Origin: Streptomyces pseudovenezuelae
GTDB taxonomy: Bacteria; Actinomycetota; Actinomycetes; Streptomycetales; Streptomycetaceae
Assembly (NCBI RefSeq): GCF_001513955.1
Contig: NZ_KQ948150.1
Span: 620,001 to 684,000 of the forward strand
Length of the DNA stretch: 64,000 nt
Direction of reading: 5' to 3'
The translations under genes and the position numbers were made by a program. This document shows, piece by piece, positions 17,039-23,965 of this stretch. Numbering within the stretch: position 1 is the first letter of the stretch; each line of letters starts with the position of its first letter. The notes beneath the pieces were generated by a model. It made no database searches. It saw only the letters and a list, made by a program, of their open reading frames with translations, and had not been told where the DNA came from.

Positions 17039-17466
17039 CGGTCGCCCTCCCCGAGGCCGGTGCCGTCGAGCGCGAGGGCGGCGAGCGGGACCCAGTAGTC
17101 CCGGTAGGAGACGATGAGCCCGTCCCGTACGGTCACCACGGCGACGTAGGTCATCTCGAAGGGGCCGTCCGTCGCGACCACGCGGCCCACACCGCGCATC
17201 TCCACCACGATGGTCTCGGGGTCGGTGGTCTCGTGGATCCGCACTTCGGGGAAGTCGTGCAGGTCGATGTGGTCGGGATAGGGCCGCATGTACGCGGCGA
17301 CGGCATCCTTGCCCTCCAGCCGCCGGGGCCGGCCCGGCGGGGCGAAGGGGAACTCCATGATGCCGTCCTCCGCCCAGAGACCCACCCAGGCGGGGATGTC
17401 CTTGTCCAGCAGCAGGCGCAGGCTGTGGCGGTACAGGTCCGCGGGTGAGGTGGTGATCGCGGGCAT
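17035..17466 (-). CDS. SnoaL-like / NTF2-fold protein
   Basis: A 143-residue protein of the NTF2/SnoaL fold: TTSPADLYRHSLRLLLDKDI, PAWVGLWAEDGIMEFPFAPP (the W-x-D-x-x-x-F block), RLEGKDAVAAYMRPYP, EVRIHETTDPETIVVEMRG and GLIVSYRDYWVPLA. Members are small-molecule cyclases, isomerases or hydrolases, or binding proteins. The start at 17466 is supported by GGAG a few bases upstream. It is the first gene of a two-gene unit with the NmrA-like reductase (4-base overlap) and lies 25 bases from the nearest of three operator-like palindromes. Confidence 0.8.
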   Translation of the reverse strand: MPAITTSPADLYRHSLRLLLDKDIPAWVGLWAEDGIMEFPFAPPGRPRRLEGKDAVAAYMRPYPDHIDLHDFPEVRIHETTDPETIVVEMRGVGRVVATDGPFEMTYVAVVTVRDGLIVSYRDYWVPLAALALDGTGLGEGDR

Positions 17467-17491
17467 GGGGATCTCCGTCGCGTCGTACGAT

Positions 17492-17573
17492 ACGGACCTG
17501 AGGTCCGTTTCAACTGCCCGAACGATACGGACCCCGGGTCCGCTTCGCAAGGGCATGCGGACCAGGAGTCCGC
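17492..17573. promoter_or_regulatory. triple palindromic operator between SnoaL and TetR genes
   Basis: Three copies of a 17-base palindrome stand in the divergent promoter: ACGGACCtgaGGTCCGT at 17492-17508, ACGGACCccgGGTCCGC at 17527-17543, and GCGGACcaggaGTCCGC at 17557-17573. Centres are 35 and 30 bases apart, close to three helical turns. The outer left copy is a perfect palindrome around its centre. They are almost certainly binding sites for the adjacent TetR protein and would give cooperative control of both transcripts. Confidence 0.8.
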
Positions 17574-17597
17574 TTTGAAGTCGGAGGGACACACCGC

Positions 17598-18185
17598 ATG
17601 ACTGAGCGCACACCACGCAAGGACGCCGTCCGGAACCGGGCGGCCCTCCTTGCTGCCGCCGACGCCCTCTTCGCCGACGGCGGGAGCGCGGAGACCGTCA
17701 CGATGGCCGATGTCGCGACCGCGGCCGGTGTCGGCAAGGCGTCGCTCTTCCGGGCCTTCGGCGACCGCACGGGGCTGATTCGTGCGCTGTACGCGGCGCG
17801 GCTCGAACCGGTGCGGCAGGCCGTGGAATCGGGCCCGCCGCCGCTTGGGCCCGACACTCCCGCGCCGGAGCGCGTGTTCGCCCTGCTCGACACCCTCCTG
17901 TGCTTCAAGCTCGACAACCGCCACCTCGTCCTGGCCCTTGAGGGCACCGGTGACGACAGCCCGTACCGGGCGGAGCACTACGGGCACTGGCATGCCCTGC
18001 TGGAATCCACGCTGCGCAGAATCCCCGGCCTCCCGGATCCCGCCTTCGCCGCCCACGCCCTCCTCGCCGCCACCCGCGCAGACCTCGTCGAACACCTCGC
18101 CGGACACGAGGGCGTACCCCGAGAAACGCTCCGCGCCCACCTGGCCACCTTCACCGCGAGAGTCCTGAGCGGTCCTGTTCCGTAG
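17598..18185 (+). CDS. TetR/AcrR-family repressor
   Basis: A 195-residue repressor. The N-terminal HTH is typical: RAALLAAADALFADGGSAET, then TMADVATAAGVGKASLFRAF and GDRTGLIRALYAAR, residues about 15-65. The ligand-binding domain is variable (LLDTLLCFKLDNRHLVLALE). It is divergent from the SnoaL/NmrA pair, and three identical-type palindromes lie between them, the nearest 25 bases before its own start, so it most likely represses both itself and the pair. The ribosome site is GGAGG at about 17583-17587. The inducing ligand is unknown; the pair suggests a small aromatic or quinone-like molecule (inference). Confidence 0.9.
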   Translation: MTERTPRKDAVRNRAALLAAADALFADGGSAETVTMADVATAAGVGKASLFRAFGDRTGLIRALYAARLEPVRQAVESGPPPLGPDTPAPERVFALLDTLLCFKLDNRHLVLALEGTGDDSPYRAEHYGHWHALLESTLRRIPGLPDPAFAAHALLAATRADLVEHLAGHEGVPRETLRAHLATFTARVLSGPVP

Positions 18186-18283
18186 GACTGCTTCGTCGGG
18201 AGGCGTCCGAGAGTGGGAATGTATGCGGCTCGTGTGGAGCGCGACGGATCGGGGACTGACCTGCTTTCCTTGAAGCCCACCGT

Positions 18284-18289
18284 TATGAT
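18284..18289 (+). promoter_or_regulatory. candidate -10 element for a leaderless transcript
   Basis: TATGAT lies six bases upstream of the GTG at 18296, so the expected start of transcription coincides with the first codon of the small membrane protein gene. No convincing -35 element is present. Confidence 0.35.
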
Positions 18290-18295
18290 CGCGCT

Positions 18296-18502
18296 GTGCG
18301 AGAAGAGAGGCGAATGGCCAAGCCGGTTCGATGGCTGGTGATTTGGGTCGCGTTCACCATCTTCATGCGCTTCGTCACCGGCTTCGCGGGCATTTACCGG
18401 GGCTGGTTGAACACTGCGGTGACCTCCGCGTCTGTCGTGGCCGTCTGGTTCCTGGGCTCGTGGTGGCGGTCTCGCAGGGAGCGCGAGGCCGTAGCGTCGT
18501 AG
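18296..18502 (+). CDS. small two-helix membrane protein
   Basis: A 68-residue protein with two hydrophobic segments, VRWLVIWVAFTIFMRFVTGF and TAVTSASVVAVWFLGSWW, and a basic C-terminus (RSRREREAVAS). The GTG at 18296 fits a leaderless start because a TATGAT box lies six bases before it. The ATG at 18314 (62 residues) has AGAGAGG directly upstream and is the alternative. No family recognised; such short membrane proteins are frequent in Streptomyces. Confidence 0.55.
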   Translation: MREERRMAKPVRWLVIWVAFTIFMRFVTGFAGIYRGWLNTAVTSASVVAVWFLGSWWRSRREREAVAS

Positions 18503-18547
18503 CCGGACGGCGACTCGAAGGGTTGTCGCGGTCGGCTCTCGGTCGAC

Positions 18548-18579
18548 GTGTCGGCGTGTCGGCGTGTCGGCGTGTCGGC
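18548..18579 (+). repeat. four tandem copies of an 8-base unit
   Basis: GTGTCGGC is repeated four times without a mismatch, directly downstream of the small membrane protein gene. A copy-number-variable simple repeat; no coding context. Confidence 0.8.
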
Positions 18580-18759
18580 AGGAAGTGGACCGCGTGCGTC
18601 GGCTACCTCAACTGGCAATCCAGTAGCTGAGCCTCGCACCTAGCTGCACCTCGCGTCGGACTGGGCTTACGAGGTGGTGAGGAGCACCTCTGGACCGACC
18701 GCGGTCAACGACGCAGCGAGCGCCCGGTTGTGGGTGTTGGACTGCGTGGTCGATGGTCC

Positions 18760-18960
18760 TGGATACGGTTTGTTCGTGCTCATGCCACTGAGCTCCGGTC
18801 GCAACCCAATAGCCGCGCAGCTCACGGACCTGTGACACGTTGTCATCGCCGATGCCGGACTCGTTGTAGCAGCACGGGCAGATGACGTACCGCGTACGCC
18901 GTACTCGTTGAACACCGATCGCCGTTGTCGTACCCACAGATACGGCAGGTGGTCTCGGTC
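18760..18960 (-). pseudogene. frameshifted CPCC-type cysteine-rich protein
   Basis: Minus-strand pieces in three consecutive frames rebuild one protein: TETTCRICGYDNGD, then FNEYGVR, then RYVICPCCYNESGIGDDNVS and QVRELRGYWVATGAQWHEHE. The order CxxCGYDxGD, DEYG, CPCC, ESGIGDE, LRGYW matches the cysteine-rich CPCC family (probably metal-binding). Two frameshifts near 18910 and 18890 break it, and no start is visible. The remainder down to 18608 is unidentifiable. Confidence 0.6.
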
Positions 18961-19203
18961 CTGCCAATCTCTTCTTCGTCTTCCGTGTTCTTCTTGTCCA
19001 GAGTCTATCGATCACCGCCAGATGCCGCGATGTCCTATATCGGCTGACGCGGCGAGGCGCGTGGGCCCATATGGTCATGTCTGGGAGGGAGTTGGCGTCC
19101 AGCATCCAGCGAGGGGTGGTGTTTGTGCGGGTTGGTGGAGGCAAGATGGAAGGACGTGCGACGGTGGTGGAATGCTGGAGCGGTTGCCGAAGTTGATCAC
19201 AGC

Positions 19204-19662
19204 ATGACTCAAGGACCAGCACCTCGTTCCCTGTCCGAAGCGGCCCTCTCCGACTTACTCGCCAGGCAGCAGTTCGGAACTCTCGCCACTGTCAAGCGAA
19301 GTGGCCATCCACACCTGACCACCATGCTCTATCACTGGGACCCCGAGTCCCGGATCGTGCGGCTGTCCACCACGGCCGATCGCATCAAGGTCAAGCATCT
19401 GCAGGGCAACCCGCGTGCCGCGCTCCATGTACAAGGCGGCGATGTGTGGTCGTTCGCTGTCGCCGAAGGTACGGCGGAGGCTTCCGAGGTCACGACGGTT
19501 CCCGGTGACGCGGTCGGGAGAGAACTGCTCGCGATGATCCCGGCAGATGCGAAGCCGAAGGACGAGGATGCGTTCCTCAAGCAACTGGTCGACGAGCGCA
19601 GGATCGTCATTCGTTTGAGAGTGGAGAGGCTCTACGGCACGGCCCTGGATGTCAATGGCTAG
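19204..19662 (+). CDS. PPOX-class F420/FMN-dependent oxidoreductase
   Basis: A 152-residue split-barrel flavin/F420-binding protein. FGTLATVKRSGHPHLTTML near residue 25 is the N-terminal sheet, RLSTTADRIKVKHLQGNPRA near 58 is the cofactor phosphate-binding region, and AALHVQGGDVWSFAVAEGTA is the next strand pair. Length and wording fit the actinobacterial PPOX F420-dependent group, which reduces small unsaturated molecules using F420H2. The start at 19204 is the first ATG before the barrel; the ribosome site is weak. Transcribed alone; the minus-strand LysR debris begins about 100 bases downstream. Confidence 0.85.
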   Translation: MTQGPAPRSLSEAALSDLLARQQFGTLATVKRSGHPHLTTMLYHWDPESRIVRLSTTADRIKVKHLQGNPRAALHVQGGDVWSFAVAEGTAEASEVTTVPGDAVGRELLAMIPADAKPKDEDAFLKQLVDERRIVIRLRVERLYGTALDVNG

Positions 19663-19767
19663 GTCCGGCGCGGCCATGCCTGTCACGGACGCTCGTTGAC
19701 CTGCAAGCCGGACGGCTTTGGCTTGGGGTCGGCAGCCGGTCTCCGCCGAAGTAGGCCATCTTGCCAA

Positions 19768-20055
19768 TCAGTTGGCGAGGGCGGTCATGGGAGCCATCCC
19801 GCAGCGGCTCCAGTGGACGGAAGGATCAGCCCGTCGATGGGCATCGGCGGTGTCGTATCGCTGACACCACGAGTGGTGTACGGGTGCCGCCGGCGGTTCG
19901 TGCGGGAGGGGGAGCACGGCCAGGCCGACGTCGGCGGCAACTGGCCGTGTTTGTCTTTGGGGGCGCTGATCAGGATGCCGGAGTCGCGCGCGAACTGCTC
20001 GTTAGCCGTCTGCGTGAGTGCGGTCGCCACTACGCGGCGGGGTGAGGTCGAGCTG
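19768..20055 (-). pseudogene. LysR-type regulator, C-terminal fragment left of the inserted element
   Basis: The minus strand reads RRVVATALTQTANEQFARDS and GILISAPKDKHGQLP, then after a frameshift DVGLAVLPLPHEPPAAPVHH and SWCQRYDTADAHRRA, ending at TGA 19768-19770. This is the last third of a LysR-type effector domain (the P-L-E-LP and WHxRxDxDxAHxWLR blocks). It stops at 20055, one base before the 18-bp inverted repeat. The N-terminal HTH of a LysR gene in the same orientation lies on the other side of the element at 23604-23852; the middle third is missing. Confidence 0.65.
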
Positions 20056-20073
20056 AGTGAGTGTTTTTGAACT
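20056..20073 (+). repeat. left 18-bp terminal inverted repeat
   Basis: AGTGAGTGTTTTTGAACT at 20056-20073 is the exact reverse complement of 23586-23603. The pair bounds a 3548-base segment, and both flanks hold pieces of a LysR gene. No target-site duplication is obvious directly outside. Confidence 0.75.
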
Positions 20074-20087
20074 GGCTTAGCGTCCGG

Positions 20088-20669
20088 TCAAAACTCCCAT
20101 GTCAGCTCTCGCTCATCGATGACGACTCGCTCGTAGCAGTCCACCAGCCTGCCGGTCTCAAGCGCGGTGGCAGTCATGTCAAGCAGCTCTGGTAGGGAGG
20201 CCCACATCGGGTGCGGATTGAAGCGGCAGCCGTCCTCGTGGTCAGCGTCTCCGATCCGTCCCCGCTTCGGGGTGGAACGTTGATCGATCACCAGATAGTC
20301 GCCGGATCCGTCTGCCGCGAAGGGGATCCACTGCCGGTGCCACCATGGCCCGTACTCGCCTTCGGGATCGCCCGCCTCGGCGCCCGGCCGTTCCGGGCCA
20401 TGGATTTCGGTCCGTCTCTTCCAGGCATCCACGATGTGCTGGGTGCTCAGCATCATCCAAAACGGTGGTAACAGAACGCCGTAGGCTGTGCCGTCATGCC
20501 GCAGGAGTGACTCCGTCAGCGGCTGGGGAAAGGCCAGGCCGATGGCCTCTTCTGCCATCTCGATCGCCGCGCGTTCGGCTGGGGGCGCCAACTCGGCGAA
20601 GGTGCGGGGTGCCTTGTCGGCGAGCCACGCCTCGATGCGGGTCCAGGACTCAGGTATCGAGGAAGTCAT
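20088..20669 (-). CDS. SMI1/KNR4-family protein
   Basis: A 193-residue member of the SMI1/KNR4 (SUKH) fold: SSIPESWTRIEAWLADKAPR, AIEMAEEAIGLAFPQPLTES, LRHDGTAYGVLLPPFWMMLS, HRQWIPFAADGSGDYLVIDQ and NPHPMWASLPELLDMTATAL. Bacterial SUKH proteins are commonly immunity proteins against polymorphic toxins or regulatory partners. No toxin gene is adjacent, so a cargo or orphan immunity role is inference. The start at 20669 begins the family-like N-terminus; a GTG at 20699 is possible. It is the last gene of the inverted-repeat-bounded segment, ending 15 bases from the left repeat. Confidence 0.8.
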   Translation of the reverse strand: MTSSIPESWTRIEAWLADKAPRTFAELAPPAERAAIEMAEEAIGLAFPQPLTESLLRHDGTAYGVLLPPFWMMLSTQHIVDAWKRRTEIHGPERPGAEAGDPEGEYGPWWHRQWIPFAADGSGDYLVIDQRSTPKRGRIGDADHEDGCRFNPHPMWASLPELLDMTATALETGRLVDCYERVVIDERELTWEF

Positions 20670-20720
20670 AAGGCGGATCGTGCCAGTTCGCACTGACACA
20701 CTCGCGCCCTCGCGACGTAT

Positions 20721-21578
20721 TCATGCCGGTGGCGCCGGTTTCTTCGTCCAGCTGGGAGGGGGTTTCTTCCTGGTCAGCCGTCTGGTCATGAGGGTGATGA
20801 GCGACCAGTTCAGGTGGGCTTCGCTGTGCTGGGGAAGGCGCTCGTAGTCCCGCGCGTTGCGGCGCGCGTTCATGATCCATCCCAGGGTTCGTTCGACGCG
20901 CCAGCGGCGCGGGAGGACGACGAAGCCTTTGGCGCCTTTGGGGCGGGAGACGGTCTTGAGGGTGATGTGGAGGAAGTCCTCGGCCCAGGTGACAAGTTGG
21001 CCGGCGTAGGCGGAGTCGGCCCAGACCTGGGTGATCTGCGGGTGCGTGAGGCGAAGGCGCCAGAGCAGTTCGCGGGCGGCGTCGCGGTCCTGTATGTCGG
21101 CGGGCGTCACCATGATCATTACGGGGAAGCCCTTCGTGTCGACCGCGACGTGTCTCTTGCGCCCGTTGATCAATTTTGCGGGATCGAAGCCGCGGGTCGC
21201 CCTGCTTACCGTGGAGGCGCCCTTGACGGACTGCGAGTCGATGATCAGCGTGACCGGGTAGGCGCATCGTCCCAGGCCGGTGCGGAGCTGGCGGCGGAGC
21301 TGGTCACGGATGTAGGTGACCACGCCGCGGCGGTTCCATCGAGCGAAAAACCCGTAAACCGTCTCCCACGGAGGGTAGTCGGAGGGCAGAGCGCGCCACT
21401 TCGCGCCGTTGTCGACGATGTAGCGGATCGCGTCGACGATCTACCGTCGGGGCCACTTCTCGGGGTGCCCGCCGGTCTTGGTCTGGCAGGCCGGGACGGG
21501 CAGGAGCGGTTCGAGAAGGGCCCACTCGGCGATCGTGGTGTCGGAGGGGTAGCGACGGGGGCGGAGGGGGCTCGGCAT
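20721..21578 (-). pseudogene. IS5-family transposase with an in-frame amber codon
   Basis: From the ATG at 21578 the frame reads TTIAEWALLEPLLPVP, GGHPEKWPRR, TAG (plus-strand cta at 21441-21443), IVDAIRYIVDNGAKWRALPS, then without frame change VVTYIRDQLRRQLRTGLGR, TLIIDSQSVKGAS (first catalytic aspartate), ITQVWADSAYAGQLVTW (second aspartate) and RRWRVERTLGWIMNARRNAR (glutamate in VERTLGW). All catalytic residues are present across 285 codons. The TAG stands where GAG (glutamate) is usual. Translation could restart at 21323 and give a C-terminal 200-residue piece. No terminal repeats were found in the 46-52 bases on each side. Confidence 0.8.
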
Positions 21579-21624
21579 GGCGGACTCGTCGGGAAGGTGA
21601 AGAAGCGGAAGGAGCGGACGGGGG

Positions 21625-22035
21625 TCACTTCGAGAGCTGGGCGAGGGTCGCGGACACCCCGGTGAGCTGGGCGGCCACCAGCTGGGCCCATTCGTCGTCG
21701 GGGCAGCGGGCCAGGTGCGGGGCGAGCGTGCCCGTGATCATCCGGGTGAGGCGGCCGAGGACTTGCGCGAGCTGTTTCTTCTCGTACTCGATCCAGTCCG
21801 CGGGGTCGTCGGAGAACATGTAGCCGTCCTTGCGCCGCCAGATGATGGGGGTGAGGTTCTCTGCGGCGCCGACGTCGCGAAGGTGCCGGATTCCGCGTTG
21901 GACCTGGGATTTCTTCAATCGGGTGGCGGCAACGAGCTGGACGGTGTGCAGGCTGGCTGGTCTGGCTTCCATCAGCGCGACGCGGACCAGGTCGCCGTAG
22001 TGCTCATCCAGCGGCTGGCCGGTGCGACGGGCCAT
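21625..22035 (-). CDS. RacP-like winged-helix protein
   Basis: A 136-residue protein with a MarR-like winged-helix start: LDEHYGDLVRVALMEARPAS, LHTVQLVAATRLKKSQVQRG, IRHLRDVGAAENLTPIIWRR. A helical C-terminus follows (YEKKQLAQVLGRLTRMITGT). I recall this family being labelled RacP in Streptomyces annotations, always next to RacO; the names do not tell a function. Its start lies three bases after the stop of the RacO-like gene, so the pair is co-translated. DNA binding is inferred from the fold. Confidence 0.65.
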   Translation of the reverse strand: MARRTGQPLDEHYGDLVRVALMEARPASLHTVQLVAATRLKKSQVQRGIRHLRDVGAAENLTPIIWRRKDGYMFSDDPADWIEYEKKQLAQVLGRLTRMITGTLAPHLARCPDDEWAQLVAAQLTGVSATLAQLSK

Positions 22036-22038
22036 CGT

Positions 22039-23040
22039 CTACTCGCCCTTGAGGAGCTGGGTCAGCTGCTCGTCGAGGGTGAACTCGCCGTTGTCGAGGG
22101 CTCCTTCGAGCCAGTCCGCCGCCGCACGGACCCGGCCGATCTGCCGACGGACGGTCTCGCGCTCGTCGTCGGTGAACTCCTGCCCGCGCAGCTGGGGGAC
22201 GAGTCGGCCGAGAGTGGCCACGAAGCTGTGGCAGGAGCCGACCAGGTCGAGGTACTCGATGGTGTGCTCGATCTTGCGGACGGCCGGGGTGGTTTCCCGG
22301 ATCCGCTCACGCGTTTCCTCGGAGTTGTCGAACTGGGCCCGGTTGACCAGCATGCGGGCCGTGTCGTCACGCATCACCGTCCGGGCCACCGTCGGCCTGC
22401 GTAGCAGACTGGTGGTCACCTCCTGGGCGACGGTGTCATCCCTCGTCAGCTCGGTGACGACCCGCATCCTCTCCGCCGGCGTGACCTGCTCGGTGACCGC
22501 GGGCCGGGTGAACAGTCCGGCCGCCACCTGGGCGGCGACCTCGTCGTCGCGAGTCAGATCGGCGACTGCCTGGACCTTCTCGTCGACCGTCACGGGACGC
22601 TCGACCCGCTGGCCGACGACCCGCTTCGCGCCGTCCGGCGTCCACTGCCGGGCCCCAGTACGTGGGTTGAACGGGGCGTCCTCGATCGCCGCCCACCGCT
22701 CGTCCTCGTCGACGACCGAGGCCAGGATGCGGTGGACAGTGAACGACACGCCCTCCTTGCGCCTCTCCCTCGGCCACCGGTTGGCGGTGTAGCGCCAGTC
22801 CTCCACGGTCCGCCGTTCCACCCCGATGTCGTCGGCGAACATCTGCAGCGACTCCGTCACGGTGAACAGGTCCTCCGTTCCGTTCGGCATCGACCCGCCC
22901 ACCGCCCTCATAGGCTCGATCTCCAGCGCCATGTCGCCCAAGGAGAACTGGGCGCGGGCGACCTGCGCAATCAGGCCCTTGGCCTGGGTGACGAGCTGTT
23001 CGTAACGCTGCCGGGTGACGTTCCCGATCCGGTCGGTCAT
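22039..23040 (-). CDS. RacO-like (DUF6192-like) protein
   Basis: A 333-residue soluble protein beginning RIGNVTRQRYEQLVTQAKGL, with GDMALEIEPMRAVGGSMPNG, VTESLQMFADDIGVERRTVE and DWRYTANRWPRERR, which looks like a helix-turn-helix, and FTVHRILASVVDEDERWAAI. The middle has three related blocks VQAVADLTRDDEVAAQVAAG, MRVVTELTRDDTVAQEVTTS and RTVMRDDTARMLVNRAQ, an internal repeat of about 45 residues. I associate it with a Streptomyces family labelled RacO. The repeats and the putative HTH suggest a DNA-associated, ParB-like or plasmid/phage-maintenance role; this is inference. The start at 23040 matches the family-like N-terminus. Confidence 0.65.
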   Translation of the reverse strand: MTDRIGNVTRQRYEQLVTQAKGLIAQVARAQFSLGDMALEIEPMRAVGGSMPNGTEDLFTVTESLQMFADDIGVERRTVEDWRYTANRWPRERRKEGVSFTVHRILASVVDEDERWAAIEDAPFNPRTGARQWTPDGAKRVVGQRVERPVTVDEKVQAVADLTRDDEVAAQVAAGLFTRPAVTEQVTPAERMRVVTELTRDDTVAQEVTTSLLRRPTVARTVMRDDTARMLVNRAQFDNSEETRERIRETTPAVRKIEHTIEYLDLVGSCHSFVATLGRLVPQLRGQEFTDDERETVRRQIGRVRAAADWLEGALDNGEFTLDEQLTQLLKGE

Positions 23041-23239
23041 GACGGTTACCGCCTTGTCCTGGGTCCGGCCCGGTCACTCACACGTGGCCGATAAGGGCAG
23101 GCGGTCCTGGTCACCTCACGGTGGCGCGGGCGCGACACGCCGAGGCAGAGCGTGAACCGGGGGCGCTCGAAGCACCCGCCAGTCGTCATCAACTCAGCTG
23201 CCAAACAAGACGTGTTGGTGGTGACAGCGAGGCGTTCGC

Positions 23240-23560
23240 CTACGCCGTTTCCGTAATGCCGCTCCGCGACGCCTGCCGTTGCCGACAGGCTCGCACCCGG
23301 CAGCGGTCCGAGCAGTACACGGCCGATGCCGAGCGTTCCACCCCCACCGTCCACGAACGACCGCACACCGGGCACACCGCGAGCTCGCCCCGCTGCATCG
23401 CTATCACTCGCTGCCGGGTCCGCCGCAGCCTCCGCCACCGCCGTGACCTGCACCGGCCCGAGCAGAACACCGCCTCCGCCGCCATCGGCACCGGCAGCGG
23501 ATCACCGCACTCCCGGCAGTACCGCCGAGCCGACCCACCATCCGCCACGAACCAGATCAT
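23240..23560 (-). CDS. double zinc-ribbon small protein
   Basis: A 106-residue protein with two zinc-finger-like units: YCRECGDPLP with FCSGRCRSRRWRRLRRTRQR, and CPVCGRSWTV with YCSDRCRVRACRQRQ. Each unit has a CxxCG pair followed by a CSxRCR pair, so it should bind two metal ions. The strongly basic regions between suggest nucleic-acid binding. It is the first gene of the inverted-repeat-bounded segment, 200 bases upstream of the RacO-like gene and on the same strand, and its start at 23560 lies 26 bases from the right inverted repeat. No function known to me. Confidence 0.65.
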   Translation of the reverse strand: MIWFVADGGSARRYCRECGDPLPVPMAAEAVFCSGRCRSRRWRRLRRTRQRVIAMQRGELAVCPVCGRSWTVGVERSASAVYCSDRCRVRACRQRQASRSGITETA

Positions 23561-23585
23561 CCAGCCGTAGGCACCTCACGACCAG

Positions 23586-23603
23586 AGTTCAAAAACACTC
23601 ACT
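23586..23603 (-). repeat. right 18-bp terminal inverted repeat
   Basis: AGTTCAAAAACACTCACT on the plus strand, the exact reverse complement of 20056-20073. The sequence outside it (from 23604) is LysR-gene coding sequence on the minus strand. Confidence 0.75.
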
Positions 23604-23852
23604 GAGTAAGGGCGCATGGATGTCTGGTGCGCGGCGTTCGCTAGGGCGTTGAGGTCGTGGTGTGACCGGTACGCACAGCATCTGATCCCGGTCGCGCGCT
23701 GGACGCGGCCCCAGACTCCGGCTCATGGCAGGGGCGTTGATGCGCAGGCGCGCCGTCGCCCCAGTCGCGCTGCCCTCCTCGCGCAGCGTGTCGAGCACGG
23801 CGAGGGCGTTCGCATCCAATTGCGTTTGGGTAATCTCATCCGTTCCTGCCAT
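23604..23852 (-). pseudogene. LysR-type regulator, N-terminal fragment right of the element
   Basis: From an ATG at 23852 the minus strand reads AGTDEITQTQLDANALAVLD, TLREEGSATGATARLRINAP and AMSRSLG, the HTH of a LysR regulator (TLREEGSxTxAAxxLxxxxPAMSRxLGR). After that the frame breaks: the expected RVQRATG continues one frame over and RTGHTTTSTP another. The gene ends at the inverted repeat. It is divergent from the phosphatase/oxidoreductase pair at 23966-25422, which it probably once regulated. Confidence 0.65.
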
Positions 23853-23965
23853 GCATTTGAAGTTAATCGACGCGCTGCATACCGTTGAGGCGAAAGCGCA
23901 AGACGCAACGCGCAGTTCGGCCCTCGACCGGGCCTCAGTACCCCTCCTCAGACGGGAGCACCACC

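Noticed and set aside
18548..18579. CRISPR-like array
   Set aside because: Units are 8 bases with no spacers; it is a simple tandem repeat.
20814..21665. Plus-strand 283-codon frame over the IS5 transposase
   Set aside because: Shadow of the transposase on the opposite strand, no ribosome site.
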